Assembly: GCF_013415105.1 (NCBI RefSeq)
Contig: NZ_JACCDF010000001.1
Coordinates: 248,001 to 312,000 of the forward strand
Reading direction: 5' to 3'
DNA length: 64,000 nt
DNA from: Vreelandella salicampi
GTDB taxonomy: Bacteria; Pseudomonadota; Gammaproteobacteria; Pseudomonadales; Halomonadaceae
The number at the start of each line of letters is the position of its first letter. Within the stretch, counting starts at the first letter, position 1. Below the pieces are notes generated by a model. That model did not search any database, was not told where the DNA came from, and saw only the letters and a list, made by a program, of their open reading frames with translations. Both the position numbers and the translations under genes were made by a program. This document shows positions 38,721 to 49,511 of the stretch, piece after piece.

Positions 38721-39977
38721 TTACATGTTATCGGCGACGGCCTGACCAAACTCAGAGCACTTAAGGAGCTTGGCGTCATCCATCAGGCGATGGAAGTCAT
38801 AAGTGACTTCGCCTTTGGAAATGGCTTTTTCTACGCCCTTGAGCACCAAGTCGGCAGCTTCAACCCAACCCATGTGGCGCAGCATCATCTCAGCAGAGAG
38901 AATGAGCGAGCCAGGATTCACTTTGTCCTGGCCAGCGTACTTCGGTGCGGTGCCGTGCGTCGCTTCGAACATGGCAACGGCGTCGGCGAGGTTGGCGCCC
39001 GGTGCGATACCGATACCACCGACTTCTGCTGCCAGCGCGTCAGAAAGGTAATCGCCGTTCAAGTTCAGAGTGGCGATCACGTCGTACTCGGCCGGGCGCA
39101 GGAGGATCTGCTGCAGCATCGCGTCAGCGATCACGTCTTTAACGACAATATCTTTGCCGGTTTTCGGGTTCTTCATGGTCATCCACGGGCCGCCGTCGAG
39201 GAGTTCAGCACCGAACTCTTCTTTGGCCAGCTCATAGCCCCAATCTTTAAAGGCGCCTTCGGTGAACTTCATGATGTTACCTTTGTGCACCAGCGTCAGC
39301 GACTCGCGGTCGTTGTCGATGGTGTACTGCAGCGCTTGGCGAACCAGACGCTTAGTGCCCTCTTCGGAAACCGGCTTCACACCGATACCGCAATTCTCCG
39401 GGAAGCGGATGTTCTGAACGCCCATCTCTTCGCGCAGGAACTTGATGACCTTATCGGCTTCCGGCGTACCCGCCTTCCACTCGATACCGGCATAGATGTC
39501 TTCGGAGTTTTCGCGGAAGATCACCATATCGACGTCGGCCGGCTTTTTCACCGGGCTCGGCACGCCTTCAAACCAACGCACCGGGCGCTGGCAAACGTAG
39601 AGGTCCAGTTTCTGACGCAGTGCTACGTTGAGCGAGCGGATACCGCCGCCTACCGGCGTGGTCAGCGGGCCTTTGATAGAGACAACGTAATCCTTTACGG
39701 CTTCCAGGGTCTCTTCCGGCAGCCAAGTGTCGGGATCGTAAACCTGTGTTGCTTTTTCACCGGCGAATACTTCCATCCAGTGAATTTTGCGATCGCCGTT
39801 GTAGGCTTTCTGCACGGCGCTATCGATGGCAATTTTCATTGCCGGCGTCACGTCAGCGCCAATGCCGTCACCTTCGATGAACGGAATGACCGGCTCATTC
39901 GGCACGTTCAGCGTGTTGTCGGCGTTGACGGTAATCTTTTCACCGCCTTCAGGAACTACAATTTTCTGGAAACCCAT
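38721..39977 (-). CDS. icd: NADP-dependent isocitrate dehydrogenase Icd
   Basis: A 418-residue homodimeric TCA-cycle enzyme, matching Escherichia coli Icd (416). The substrate loop [20 protein letters not shown] holds the Ser that AceK phosphorylates in enteric bacteria to divert isocitrate to the glyoxylate shunt. [26 protein letters not shown] and the NADP region [16 protein letters not shown] are also visible. GGGGAG precedes the ATG. It is divergent from the rluE-nudJ-mnmA-hflD-purB series, as in many gammaproteobacteria. aceA lies 6 kb away; aceK is not in the window. Confidence 0.98.
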   Translation of the reverse strand: MGFQKIVVPEGGEKITVNADNTLNVPNEPVIPFIEGDGIGADVTPAMKIAIDSAVQKAYNGDRKIHWMEVFAGEKATQVYDPDTWLPEETLEAVKDYVVSIKGPLTTPVGGGIRSLNVALRQKLDLYVCQRPVRWFEGVPSPVKKPADVDMVIFRENSEDIYAGIEWKAGTPEADKVIKFLREEMGVQNIRFPENCGIGVKPVSEEGTKRLVRQALQYTIDNDRESLTLVHKGNIMKFTEGAFKDWGYELAKEEFGAELLDGGPWMTMKNPKTGKDIVVKDVIADAMLQQILLRPAEYDVIATLNLNGDYLSDALAAEVGGIGIAPGANLADAVAMFEATHGTAPKYAGQDKVNPGSLILSAEMMLRHMGWVEAADLVLKGVEKAISKGEVTYDFHRLMDDAKLLKCSEFGQAVADNM

Positions 39978-40114
39978 AGAGAACTCCCCTGTCTGATCGG
40001 TTCAGTGGAGCGCGAAGTGTAGCATCCTACCGACCTAGCGGAGTAGCCTTACCACAACGAACCGTTCTAAAGTCGAGTATCCCCCTGTTTAACGACCGAT
40101 ACGATCACTTCCCT

Positions 40115-40732
40115 ATGAGCCACCTTTATCTGCTGCACAAACCCTACCGCGTATTAAGCCAATTCAGCGATACCGAGGGGCGCGCCACATTAGCCGAACA
40201 CATTGATATTAAAGCGATTTACCCAGCCGGACGATTAGACTACGACTCGGAAGGGTTGCTCTTATTGAGCGCCGACGGCGCGCTTATTCATCGCATTGCC
40301 CACCCCAAACACAAACAACCCAAGACTTACTGGGTGCAGGTAGAAGGCGATATCGATGAAACCGCACTACAGGCGCTGCGCCAAGGCGTTACGCTCAAAG
40401 ATGGCCCCACACGCCCGGCGAAAGCGCAGCGGCTAAGCGCCCCTGACATCCCCTCGCGCCAGCCGCCGCTTGACCCTAAGCGCCACCCGGTCACCAGTTG
40501 GCTTTCTCTCACCATCACCGAAGGGCGCAACCGCCAGGTACGGCGCATGACCGCACATGTAGGCTACCCCACCCTACGCTTAATTCGCGTGGCTATCGGC
40601 CCCTGGCGGCTAGACGGCCTGGCGCCAGGTGAGTGGCGCCGCGAAGTGCTCCATGCACCCAAGCCAACGTCCACGAAGTCAGCACATTCAAAGCCCAAGC
40701 CAAGACACAAACGTCGGAGTGCTTCACCATGA
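40115..40732 (+). CDS. rluE: 23S rRNA pseudouridine(2457) synthase RluE
   Basis: A 205-residue stand-alone pseudouridine synthase of the RsuA/RluE group, without an S4 domain. The catalytic Asp is in PAGRLDYDSEGLLLLSADG near residue 45. NRQVRRMTAHVGYPTLRLIR near 150 is the second family block. A basic tail (KPKPRHKRR) extends beyond the fold. Its last bases overlap the nudJ start (ATGA). RluE modifies U2457 in the peptidyl-transferase region. Confidence 0.94.
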   Translation: MSHLYLLHKPYRVLSQFSDTEGRATLAEHIDIKAIYPAGRLDYDSEGLLLLSADGALIHRIAHPKHKQPKTYWVQVEGDIDETALQALRQGVTLKDGPTRPAKAQRLSAPDIPSRQPPLDPKRHPVTSWLSLTITEGRNRQVRRMTAHVGYPTLRLIRVAIGPWRLDGLAPGEWRREVLHAPKPTSTKSAHSKPKPRHKRRSASP

Positions 40733-41172
40733 GCTTGCACACCACTGTTGCCTGCGTGATTCGACGCCACGACCGCTACTTAGTGGTGGAAGAGGCGCGT
40801 GACGGCTATGAAACGGTGTTCAATCAGCCGGCTGGTCACGTTGAACCCGGCGAAGGCCCGCTCGCGGCGATTGTCCGCGAAGTTCAAGAAGAAACCGCTT
40901 GGGAGATCCAGCTGACCGGCTACTTAGGACTCTACGTTTTCCATACAGCGAGCGGGCTAACGTTTCATAGCCACGGTTTTATCGCTGAGCCGTCGCGCTT
41001 TCTCGATACACGATTAGATGACGACATCACGGCGACCCACTGGCTCACCTGGGAGGAGATTCACGCCTTAAATGCCCAAAGCCGGCTGCGCAGCCCCTTG
41101 GTGCTCGCACGTATCAAGGATGCCCAAGCGGGGTCCGTTTTTCCGCTCAGCGTCATTCATGAGTCACCCTAG
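40729..41172 (+). CDS. nudJ: Nudix hydrolase NudJ
   Basis: A 147-residue Nudix pyrophosphatase. The Nudix box GHVEPGEGPLAAIVREVQEE (then T) near residue 38 has all metal-binding Glu residues. The Escherichia coli member hydrolyses HMP-PP, thiamin diphosphate and nucleoside di/triphosphates in vitro. The ATG at 40729 overlaps the rluE stop by three bases and has CGGAG upstream, so the pair is translationally coupled. Overall similarity (TTVACVIRRHDRYLVVEEA, NQPAGHVEPGE) fits NudJ. Confidence 0.93.
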   Translation: MSLHTTVACVIRRHDRYLVVEEARDGYETVFNQPAGHVEPGEGPLAAIVREVQEETAWEIQLTGYLGLYVFHTASGLTFHSHGFIAEPSRFLDTRLDDDITATHWLTWEEIHALNAQSRLRSPLVLARIKDAQAGSVFPLSVIHESP

Positions 41173-41249
41173 TGTTGAATCACCCTAGTGTTGAATCACA
41201 TCGTTTCGCCTTTATACCGTAAGGCTCGAAGCGTATTGGCCGCATCGTG

Positions 41250-41255
41250 TATAAT
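41250..41255 (+). promoter_or_regulatory. Possible -10 box of the mnmA operon
   Basis: A perfect TATAAT lies 38 bases before the mnmA start, preceded by TG. No good -35 hexamer is placed 16-18 bases upstream, so the call is tentative. Confidence 0.4.
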
Positions 41256-41293
41256 GCTTGCGCATTTGTAGCCCACTCCAATCGAGGATGCCC

Positions 41294-42406
41294 ATGACAT
41301 CCACCCAAGGCAAAGTGATCGTCGGCATGTCCGGCGGCGTCGATTCTTCCGTGTCCGCGCTCCTACTCCAGCAACAGGGGTATGAGGTCGAGGGCCTGTT
41401 TATGAAAAACTGGAATGAAGACGACGGCAGCGAATACTGCACGGCCAAAGACGACCTGCTCGACGCTGCGGTGGTATGCAAAAAACTGGGGATCCCCCTG
41501 CATACAGCCAATTTTGCGGCCGAGTACTGGGATAACGTCTTCGCGCACTTTTTGGCCGAATACAAGGCGGGGCGCACCCCCAACCCGGATATTCTGTGTA
41601 ACCGTGAGATTAAGTTTAAGGTCTTTCTCGACTACGCGGAAAAGCTCGGCGCTGAGATGATCGCTACCGGACACTACGTTCGTCAGGGCATCCGCGATGG
41701 GCGTCCAAGACTACTCAAAGGGCTCGATCCCAACAAAGACCAGAGCTACTTCCTACACGCTGTGCCGGAGGCCGCCATCGCGCGCACCCTGTTCCCGGTA
41801 GGCGAGCTGGAAAAGCCGGCCGTTCGCACCCTGGCCGAGCAACACCAATTAATTACCGCGAAGAAAAAGGACTCCACCGGCATCTGTTTTATCGGTGAGC
41901 GCCGCTTTAGCGACTTTCTCAAGCGTTACCTCCCCGCTCAGCCGGGCAAGGTGGAAACACCCGAAGGCGATGTGATCGGCGATCACATGGGGCTGATGTA
42001 TTACACGCTGGGCCAGCGCCAGGGCTTAGGTATCGGCGGTCTGGCCAACTACTCGGAAGCGCCTTGGTACGTAGCCGTTAAAGATTTAGACCGCAATGTG
42101 TTAATTGCCGTACAGGGCAAACATCACCCGCTGCTTTATTCAGATTCACTCGCGACCGAGCCCATGGAGTGGGTGGCAGGCCACCCGCCTGCACGCGAGG
42201 GTCGCTTTACCGCGAAAATACGCTACCGCCAGAGCGACCGCGCCTGCTCACTTATTAGCCACGATGACGGCAGTGTCGATGTCCATTTTGACGAACCGCA
42301 GCGCGCGGTCACGCCGGGGCAGTCACTGGTGATCTACGAGGGCGATATCTGCCTTGGTGGCGGTGTCATTCGCACGACTTGGAACGCCCAGGAGGCGGCT
42401 GCATGA
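41294..42406 (+). CDS. mnmA: tRNA 2-thiouridylase MnmA
   Basis: A 370-residue enzyme that adds sulfur at wobble U34 of Lys, Glu and Gln tRNAs, receiving it through the Tus relay. The PP-loop is [16 protein letters not shown] near residue 12. The first catalytic Cys is in [11 protein letters not shown] near 101, and the second in [17 protein letters not shown] near 200. Of three in-frame ATGs, 41294 has GAGG six bases upstream and the family start. Its last bases overlap hflD. The Glu tRNAs encoded at 10 kb would be among its substrates. Confidence 0.97.
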   Translation: MTSTQGKVIVGMSGGVDSSVSALLLQQQGYEVEGLFMKNWNEDDGSEYCTAKDDLLDAAVVCKKLGIPLHTANFAAEYWDNVFAHFLAEYKAGRTPNPDILCNREIKFKVFLDYAEKLGAEMIATGHYVRQGIRDGRPRLLKGLDPNKDQSYFLHAVPEAAIARTLFPVGELEKPAVRTLAEQHQLITAKKKDSTGICFIGERRFSDFLKRYLPAQPGKVETPEGDVIGDHMGLMYYTLGQRQGLGIGGLANYSEAPWYVAVKDLDRNVLIAVQGKHHPLLYSDSLATEPMEWVAGHPPAREGRFTAKIRYRQSDRACSLISHDDGSVDVHFDEPQRAVTPGQSLVIYEGDICLGGGVIRTTWNAQEAAA

Positions 42407-43044
42407 CAACGACAACACCGATTCACCGCGCCCCGGATAATCCCGCCACGCGCCAAGCGCTGGCACTCGCTGGCGTATTTCAAGCCGCAAGCCTGGTGGA
42501 TGAGCTAGCCCGCACCGGGCAGGTAGACCAGCGCGCCTGGGATACCCTGATTCAGGCCACCGTGGACACCAATCCCGAAAGCTTCGAGGCGATATACGGT
42601 GGTCATCCCAACAATTTACGCCGCGGGCTCGACATGTTGGAGGCGCTGGTTGGCCGCAAAGAAGCCAACCCGGTGGTGCTGCGCTACGGCTTTTCGCTGC
42701 TGCTGCTGATGAATCAACTACGCAAAAACAACAACATGATGGATCAGCTCGGCGACAAGCTCAGCCATGTGCAGCACCAGGCCGAGCACTTCGGTAGCAC
42801 CCACGAGAACGTAATCGCAAGCCTGGGGGAAGCCTACCAAGAGTCCATCTCAACGTTTAAGACCCGTATTGTGGTGCAGGGCGACCCTTCCATGCTGCAA
42901 AGCCGCATGATGCCCGAGCGCGTGCGCGCCTGCCTTATGGCGGGCATCCGTTTTGCGCTGCTGTGGCACCAGCAAGGCGGGCGTCGCTGGAAGCTGATTT
43001 TTCAGCGTAAAGCGCTGCGCCGTGCGCTCGATGATTTAAGCTAA
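42403..43044 (+). CDS. hflD: High-frequency lysogenization protein HflD
   Basis: A 213-residue helical, peripheral inner-membrane protein. In Escherichia coli it binds phage lambda CII; its cellular role is not settled. [40 protein letters not shown] and [20 protein letters not shown] are diagnostic. The ATG overlaps the mnmA stop (ATGA) with AGGAGG before it. The mnmA-hflD-purB order is classic. Confidence 0.95.
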   Translation: MTTTTPIHRAPDNPATRQALALAGVFQAASLVDELARTGQVDQRAWDTLIQATVDTNPESFEAIYGGHPNNLRRGLDMLEALVGRKEANPVVLRYGFSLLLLMNQLRKNNNMMDQLGDKLSHVQHQAEHFGSTHENVIASLGEAYQESISTFKTRIVVQGDPSMLQSRMMPERVRACLMAGIRFALLWHQQGGRRWKLIFQRKALRRALDDLS

Positions 43045-44499
<1,455 letters not shown>

Positions 44500-44544
44500 G
44501 CGCTCTCGTTATTCGCCACTATTTTATTTTGAAAGGATACCGCC

Positions 44545-45720
44545 ATGAGCCATCGCGACACGCCGCTGACGCTGCTGGGCGATTTAACCCCGGCCGAATT
44601 TATGGCCGAATATTGGCAACAGAAGCCGCTACTGATCCGCGGTGCTTTCCCGGAATTTTTAACCCCGCTAGACCCGGATGAACTGGCCGGGCTCGCCTGC
44701 GAGGAAGGCATCGAAGCGCGACTGGTGGAAGAAAAAGGCCCCGATGGCCCGTGGCAGGTCTCACACGGCCCTTTCGATGACGCCACTTTTGAACGCCTAC
44801 CCGAAGAAAACTGGAGCCTTTTGGTACAAGCGGTGGATCATTATGTGCCGTCTGTCGCATCACTGATGGAAGCGTTTGATTTTCTCCCCCGCTGGCGCCT
44901 TGACGACATCATGATTAGCTACGCGCCACCGGGCGGCAGCGTTGGCCCTCACGTCGATCAATACGATGTCTTTTTGCTACAAGCCAGCGGCGAGCGGCGT
45001 TGGCAACTCGGCCATAAGGTGCCGGATGACGCCCCCATCATCCCCGGTATTGATCTGCGCATTTTGCAGGAATTTGAGATCGAGCCAGGTTCAGATTGGG
45101 TGTTAGAAGCGGGTGATATGCTTTATTTGCCGCCGGGCTGGGCTCACCACGGCGTCAGTCAGTCCGATGATTGCATGACCATTTCCTTGGGCTTTCGCGC
45201 GCCCTCTGCTGACGAAGCGGTTACTTCGTACGCTGACTACCTCGGCGAACAACTACCGCCCTCGCGCCGTTACAGCGATGCCGGGATGGCGCCGGCCGAG
45301 GATGCTAGCAAAATTGACGATGCCGCCCTTGAGCGCATGCGCAAGCTAATCCTTGATACGCTGGATGACCCGGCGCAACTGAGCCAATGGTTTGGACGTG
45401 TGATGACACAACCTAAATACGTGGATCAGTTGATCCCCCACGACCCGCCGCTTACCGACGCCGAGCTTGTTGCCGCGCTACAAGAAGCGCCTTTGCACCA
45501 CGCCCCGGGGTCACGCTTTGCGTGGCGCACCGATAATGATGTCACTACGCTGTTTGTCGACGGCGACGGTTACACCTGCACACAGGCGCTTGCCCAGCGC
45601 TTGGCAGATCCCAGCCCCCTTAGTAGTGATATCCTCGATCTGCCGGACGCCAACGGTTTGCTCACTAAACTGGTCAATGCGGGCAACCTCTACTGGCAGG
45701 TAGCGGATGACGAGGAATAA
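44545..45720 (+). CDS. roxA: Ribosomal oxygenase RoxA (YcfD)
   Basis: A 391-residue JmjC-fold, 2-oxoglutarate- and Fe(II)-dependent oxygenase; the Escherichia coli homologue hydroxylates Arg81 of ribosomal protein L16. The metal triad begins with HVDQYD (near residue 134), and the distal His lies in GWAHHGVSQSDDC near 205. PAEFMAEYWQQKPLLIRGAF near residue 15 and DDIMISYAPPGGSVGPH are family blocks. C-terminal dimer and winged-helix parts fill the rest. GAAAGGA lies upstream of the ATG. Its activity is oxygen-dependent in Escherichia coli. Confidence 0.94.
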   Translation: MSHRDTPLTLLGDLTPAEFMAEYWQQKPLLIRGAFPEFLTPLDPDELAGLACEEGIEARLVEEKGPDGPWQVSHGPFDDATFERLPEENWSLLVQAVDHYVPSVASLMEAFDFLPRWRLDDIMISYAPPGGSVGPHVDQYDVFLLQASGERRWQLGHKVPDDAPIIPGIDLRILQEFEIEPGSDWVLEAGDMLYLPPGWAHHGVSQSDDCMTISLGFRAPSADEAVTSYADYLGEQLPPSRRYSDAGMAPAEDASKIDDAALERMRKLILDTLDDPAQLSQWFGRVMTQPKYVDQLIPHDPPLTDAELVAALQEAPLHHAPGSRFAWRTDNDVTTLFVDGDGYTCTQALAQRLADPSPLSSDILDLPDANGLLTKLVNAGNLYWQVADDEE

Positions 45721-46012
45721 CTGCCTGGAAATATGACTACCGTTTCACCGCATGAGCGCCCCTTGGTGTAGTCGGGTTACAACGCTGTCTGCCCCCAAGG
45801 GGCAATTGCTGCACTGCAATCAATCAGGGATAGTAGATCCATCGCAGCGCCACCCGGCCTGCACAGTAAACCTCGATACGCGGCAGCAGCACGTTAGACT
45901 TTTTATTTAAAGACAGTGCCGTAGGAATCGGGGATGCTGGTATCAACTTCGCAGGTGCAGCATAAATAATCGCTGACCTGCGATTCACCATCACGACCCT
46001 GAGGGAAAGCTC

Positions 46013-47611
46013 ATGACTGGACTGCTCGACGAAATCAAAGCACTCGCTCAACTGCGTGAAGCACAAGGCGGCAAGTGGGACAACATCACGCCGGAATACG
46101 CTGCCCGCATGCGTAGCCAGAACCGTTTCCACACGGGTCTGGATATTGCACGCTACACCGCCAAGATCATGCGCGAAGACATGGCGGCTTACGACGCAGA
46201 TACTTCGAAGTACACTCAGTCATTGGGCTGCTGGCACGGCTTTATCGGCCAGCAAAAACTGATTTCCATCAAAAAGCACTTTAACACCACCAAGCGCAGC
46301 TACCTCTACCTCTCCGGCTGGATGGTTGCTGCCCTGCGCTCTGAGTTTGGCCCGCTTCCTGATCAGTCCATGCACGAGAAAACCTCGGTGGCTGACTTGA
46401 TCGAAGAGCTCTACACCTTCTTAAAGCAAGCCGACGCGTGGGAGCTTAATCACCTGTTCCGTGCGCTGGACGACGCACAGCAAGCCGGTGATAAGGCCCA
46501 AGAGCAAGAACTGATCAGCAAGATCGATAACTACGAGACGCATATTGTCCCGATCATCGCCGACATCGACGCTGGTTTCGGTAACGCCGAAGCGACCTAC
46601 CTGCTGGCCAAGAAGTTTATTGAAGCCGGCGCTTGCTGTATCCAGCTGGAAAACCAAGTCTCCGACGAGAAGCAGTGTGGCCACCAGGACGGCAAAGTGA
46701 CCGTGCCGCACGAAGACTTCATCGCCAAGATCAACGCGGTTCGCTACGCGTTCCTAGAGCTGGGCGTGGAAGATGGCGTCATCGTTGCTCGCACCGACTC
46801 ACTCGGCGCCGGCCTGACCCAGAAAATCGCCGTCACCAACGAGCCGGGCGATTTGGGCGACCAGTACAACAGCTACCTCGATGGCGACGAGATCGCTAGC
46901 GCCTCCGACATTAACAATGGCGATGTGGTGATTAAGCAAGACGGCAAGCTGGTCAAGGTCAAGCGCTTGGCTTCTGGCCTCTTTCAGTTCAAGCCTGGTA
47001 CCGGTGAAGACCGCGTCGTGCTGGACTGCATTACCAGCCTACAAAATGGCGCAGACCTTCTGTGGATCGAAACCGAGAAGCCCCACGTTGGCCAAATTGC
47101 CGGTATGGTTAACCGTATCCGCGAAGTCTGCCCTGATGCCAAGCTGGTCTACAACAACTCGCCGTCGTTCAACTGGACACTCAACTTCCGCCAGCAAGTG
47201 TTCGACGCCTGGAAGGAAGAAGGCAAAGACGTTTCTGCCTACGAGCGCGAAAAGCTGATGGCGCCCGAGTACGACGACACCGAACTTGGCAAGCTGGCCG
47301 ACGAGTGGACGCGCAACTTCCAGCGTGACGGCGCTCGCGAAGCGGGTATCTTCCACCACTTGATCACGTTGCCGACGTACCACACGGCGGCACTGTCCAC
47401 CGACAGCCTGGCCAAGGGCTACTTCGGCGACGAAGGTATGCTGGCTTACGTGGCAGGCGTACAGCGTCAGGAAATCCGTCAAGGTATCGCCACCGTTAGA
47501 CACCAGGATATGGCCGGTTCCAACATCGGTGACGACCACAAAGAGTTCTTCCACGGCGACGCCGCGCTTAAAGCGGGCGGTAAAGACAACACCATGAACC
47601 AATTTGGTTAA
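46013..47611 (+). CDS. aceA: Isocitrate lyase AceA (long Pseudomonas type)
   Basis: A 532-residue glyoxylate-shunt enzyme that splits isocitrate into glyoxylate and succinate. Its length and sequence match the longer Pseudomonas-like class rather than the 434-residue enteric enzyme. The catalytic segment is DEKQCGHQDGKVTVP near residue 220, with Gln where the enteric motif KKCGH has Lys. ADIDAGFGNAEATYLLAKKF (Mg-binding region) and VYNNSPSFNWTLNFR are also visible. GAGGGAAAG precedes the ATG. No aceB or aceK is adjacent. Confidence 0.97.
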   Translation: MTGLLDEIKALAQLREAQGGKWDNITPEYAARMRSQNRFHTGLDIARYTAKIMREDMAAYDADTSKYTQSLGCWHGFIGQQKLISIKKHFNTTKRSYLYLSGWMVAALRSEFGPLPDQSMHEKTSVADLIEELYTFLKQADAWELNHLFRALDDAQQAGDKAQEQELISKIDNYETHIVPIIADIDAGFGNAEATYLLAKKFIEAGACCIQLENQVSDEKQCGHQDGKVTVPHEDFIAKINAVRYAFLELGVEDGVIVARTDSLGAGLTQKIAVTNEPGDLGDQYNSYLDGDEIASASDINNGDVVIKQDGKLVKVKRLASGLFQFKPGTGEDRVVLDCITSLQNGADLLWIETEKPHVGQIAGMVNRIREVCPDAKLVYNNSPSFNWTLNFRQQVFDAWKEEGKDVSAYEREKLMAPEYDDTELGKLADEWTRNFQRDGAREAGIFHHLITLPTYHTAALSTDSLAKGYFGDEGMLAYVAGVQRQEIRQGIATVRHQDMAGSNIGDDHKEFFHGDAALKAGGKDNTMNQFG

Positions 47612-47649
47612 CTGGTACCAAGCGCGCTAATCCAGCGTGAATGGCGTAC

Positions 47650-47676
47650 AAAGGGGCTCTTCGGAGTCCCTTTTTT
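47650..47676 (+). terminator. Terminator of aceA
   Basis: AAGGGGCTC / GAGTCCCTT stem closed by a TTCG tetraloop, followed by six T. Confidence 0.92.
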
Positions 47677-47826
47677 AATGTGCGCTAGGGTAGAGCTTCG
47701 TCATTTCTTGCACGTTTTTTATCTAAACTGCGATAGTAAAGGCTAAACGCCAAAAGCATCGCCTAGGCGCTGCTAGCAAGTATCATCCTTGATGAGATAA
47801 AAGATGATTATTTGCGAACAGTGTTC

Positions 47827-47832
47827 TATAAT
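47827..47832 (+). promoter_or_regulatory. Possible -10 box of slyB
   Basis: A perfect TATAAT lies 78 bases before the slyB start. The -35 position is not near consensus (ATGATT at 17 bases), so this is a tentative call. Confidence 0.4.
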
Positions 47833-47909
47833 CCCAGGAAAAGTTACACCACGCCGTTATTTGCTCGAGCGGCATCACTGATGACGGCATCAAGCTATTG
47901 GAGGCTTCC

Positions 47910-48377
47910 ATGAAACACCTTCTCCCTATTGCAGCACTGAGTCTTTTAACCCTCGCTGGCTGCACCAACACGTCCCAGTACTCAGGTGATGTGTATAGCG
48001 GCAATCAAGCCAAGACGTCCCAGAACGTCACCTACGGCACAATTGTGGCAATTCGCCCGGTTCAAATTCAAGCCGAAAGCCGCACAGGCAACCTGCTCGG
48101 CGGCGGTGGCGGCGCGATTATTGGTGGGCTTTTAGGTCGCCAAGTGGGGGGTGGCAGCGGCCGAGACCTGGCCACGGTTGCCGGCGCATTAGGCGGTGCC
48201 ATGGCGGGCACGGCAGCGGAAGACGCCTCTAACCGCATCAGTGCCTGGGAAATGGAAATTCGTACCGATTCGGGCGAAGACGTAGTTGTCGTGCAGCGTG
48301 CCGACCGTCAGTTCCAAGCCGGTCAGCGAGTACGCTTGATCGGCAGCGGCCGTAATGTGCAGGTCGCGCCATACTAA
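47910..48377 (+). CDS. slyB: Outer-membrane lipoprotein SlyB
   Basis: A 155-residue lipoprotein of the SlyB/Pcp family. The signal peptide ends in the lipobox LAGC (LLTLAGCTNTSQYSGD), so Cys16 would be lipidated. A glycine-zipper stretch (LLGGGGGAIIGGLLGRQVGG) near residue 65 is predicted to insert in membrane. A beta-rich C-terminal part (YEI-like WEMEIRTDSGEDVVVVQ) follows. SlyB stabilises the outer membrane under stress in enteric bacteria. The ATG at 47910 has GGAGG five bases upstream. Confidence 0.94.
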   Translation: MKHLLPIAALSLLTLAGCTNTSQYSGDVYSGNQAKTSQNVTYGTIVAIRPVQIQAESRTGNLLGGGGGAIIGGLLGRQVGGGSGRDLATVAGALGGAMAGTAAEDASNRISAWEMEIRTDSGEDVVVVQRADRQFQAGQRVRLIGSGRNVQVAPY

Positions 48378-48410
48378 GCCATTGCGTGCATATACTCTCA
48401 GTTGATAATA

Positions 48411-48444
48411 AAAAACCGGCATACTGTGTATGCCGGTTTTTTTG
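48411..48444. terminator. Bidirectional terminator after slyB
   Basis: AAAAAACCGGCATAC / GTATGCCGGTTTTTTT hairpin: a perfect stem with A and T tracts on its two sides. It serves slyB and also the convergent small membrane protein gene. Confidence 0.92.
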
Positions 48445-48487
48445 ATTCTGTCCCATTTGTCCCATTTCTAGCACTTAAAACTCAACT

Positions 48488-48769
48488 TTAATGGGCAGTT
48501 TTATCCGCTGCAAAACTCGCGAGCTTAGCTATTACTAAGCCAATAATCGCTAGCAAGATGCCTACCAGCAAAACATCAACCGGACGTACCAACGTGGTCG
48601 CCCCCAGCACGGCTAGTGCACCCACCCAGAGCGCACGATTTTCACCGTGCGATTTCAGCACGTTTGGTAGCACTTTATCTAGTCCACGGCTAACCCCGTT
48701 GTCCCAACGCTTATTGGCGAAGAATAAAATCAGGACAAACGCAATTACCCAAATTACAAAGATTGTCAT
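48488..48769 (-). CDS. Small membrane protein, function unknown
   Basis: A 93-residue protein with an N-terminal membrane segment (TIFVIWVIAFVLILFFA) and two more (ALWVGALAVLGATTLV, VLLVGILLAIIGLVIAKLAS). Between them is a basic cytoplasmic or periplasmic loop (NKRWDNGVSRGLDKVLPNVL). GGAGCG lies just upstream of the ATG at 48769. I do not recognise a named family. It stands alone between slyB and slyD. Confidence 0.6.
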   Translation of the reverse strand: MTIFVIWVIAFVLILFFANKRWDNGVSRGLDKVLPNVLKSHGENRALWVGALAVLGATTLVRPVDVLLVGILLAIIGLVIAKLASFAADKTAH

Positions 48770-48951
48770 AGTACGCTCCACAAGATAGTGAGTGGGAAGT
48801 CAAAAAAGGGTGGCATTAGGGTATCCCTGGTCATAGCACGGCGCAATACCGCCAACGTGTAAAGCCATGTGAAAATCTGCCCTCCCCCCTGACAAACACC
48901 CTTTTTCCGCGTTACCATGGAACGGACATGCACTCACCGAAAGGTTCTTAA

Positions 48952-49434
48952 ATGCAAATTGCGCAAAACTCGGTTGTCGCGTTCCACTACACCCTAACCA
49001 ACGATGAAGGTGAGGTGCTAGACAGTTCAGAAGGCCGCGAGCCGCTTACCTATCTCCATGGCGCGGGTAACATCATCCCCGGCTTGGAAAAAGAGCTGGA
49101 AGGCCGTGACGTGGGCGAGAAACTGGTTGTGAAGGTTTCACCGGAAGAAGGTTACGGTGAAGTTCAAGAGCAGCTGATGCAAGAAGTCCCGCGCGATGCT
49201 TTCCAAGGCGTTGAAAGCGTTGAGCCGGGCATGCAATTCCAAGCCCAAACGCAAGGCGGCCCGTTGATGGTCACCGTTAAGAAAGTCGAAGGCGATACCG
49301 TCGTTGTGGATGGCAACCATCCGCTCGCCGGACAAAAGCTCAACTTTGATGTTGAGATTGCCAACGTACGTGAAGCCAGCGAAGAAGAAGTTGAGCATGG
49401 CCACGTACACGGCGAAGATGGCGCTGAGCACTAA
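48952..49434 (+). CDS. slyD: FKBP-type peptidyl-prolyl isomerase SlyD
   Basis: A 160-residue prolyl isomerase and chaperone. The FKBP domain is interrupted by the insert-in-flap (IF) chaperone domain, as in SlyD: SEGREPLTYLHGAGNIIPGL, then KVSPEEGYGEVQEQLMQEVP. VDGNHPLAGQKLNFDVEIAN closes the fold. The metal-binding tail is short (HGHVHGEDGAEH) compared with the long His/Cys-rich tail of Escherichia coli SlyD, so nickel storage may be reduced. AGGTTC-like weak ribosome site upstream. Confidence 0.92.
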   Translation: MQIAQNSVVAFHYTLTNDEGEVLDSSEGREPLTYLHGAGNIIPGLEKELEGRDVGEKLVVKVSPEEGYGEVQEQLMQEVPRDAFQGVESVEPGMQFQAQTQGGPLMVTVKKVEGDTVVVDGNHPLAGQKLNFDVEIANVREASEEEVEHGHVHGEDGAEH

Positions 49435-49468
49435 CGGCTCATGCCTTGCTAGTACAACTTACTAGCAC

Positions 49469-49504
49469 AAAAAGAGCGGCCCTTTACGGCGCCGCTCTTT
49501 TTTA
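49469..49504. terminator. Terminator between slyD and the MFS gene
   Basis: AAAAAGAGCGGC / GCCGCTCTTTTTT stem flanked by A and T tracts, usable in both directions by the two convergent genes. Confidence 0.9.
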
Positions 49505-49511
49505 TGCATGT

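Noticed and set aside
38790..40022. 410-codon open frame opposite icd
   Set aside because: It is fully antisense to the well-conserved icd gene, has no recognisable domains and reflects the codon bias of icd (avoidance of stops in the complementary frame).
47214..47300. Possible abnormal active site in AceA (KQCGH instead of KKCGH)
   Set aside because: The long Pseudomonas-type isocitrate lyases are expected to carry Gln here, and the rest of the catalytic segment is intact; it is a class feature, not damage. The motif itself lies near 46668-46700.
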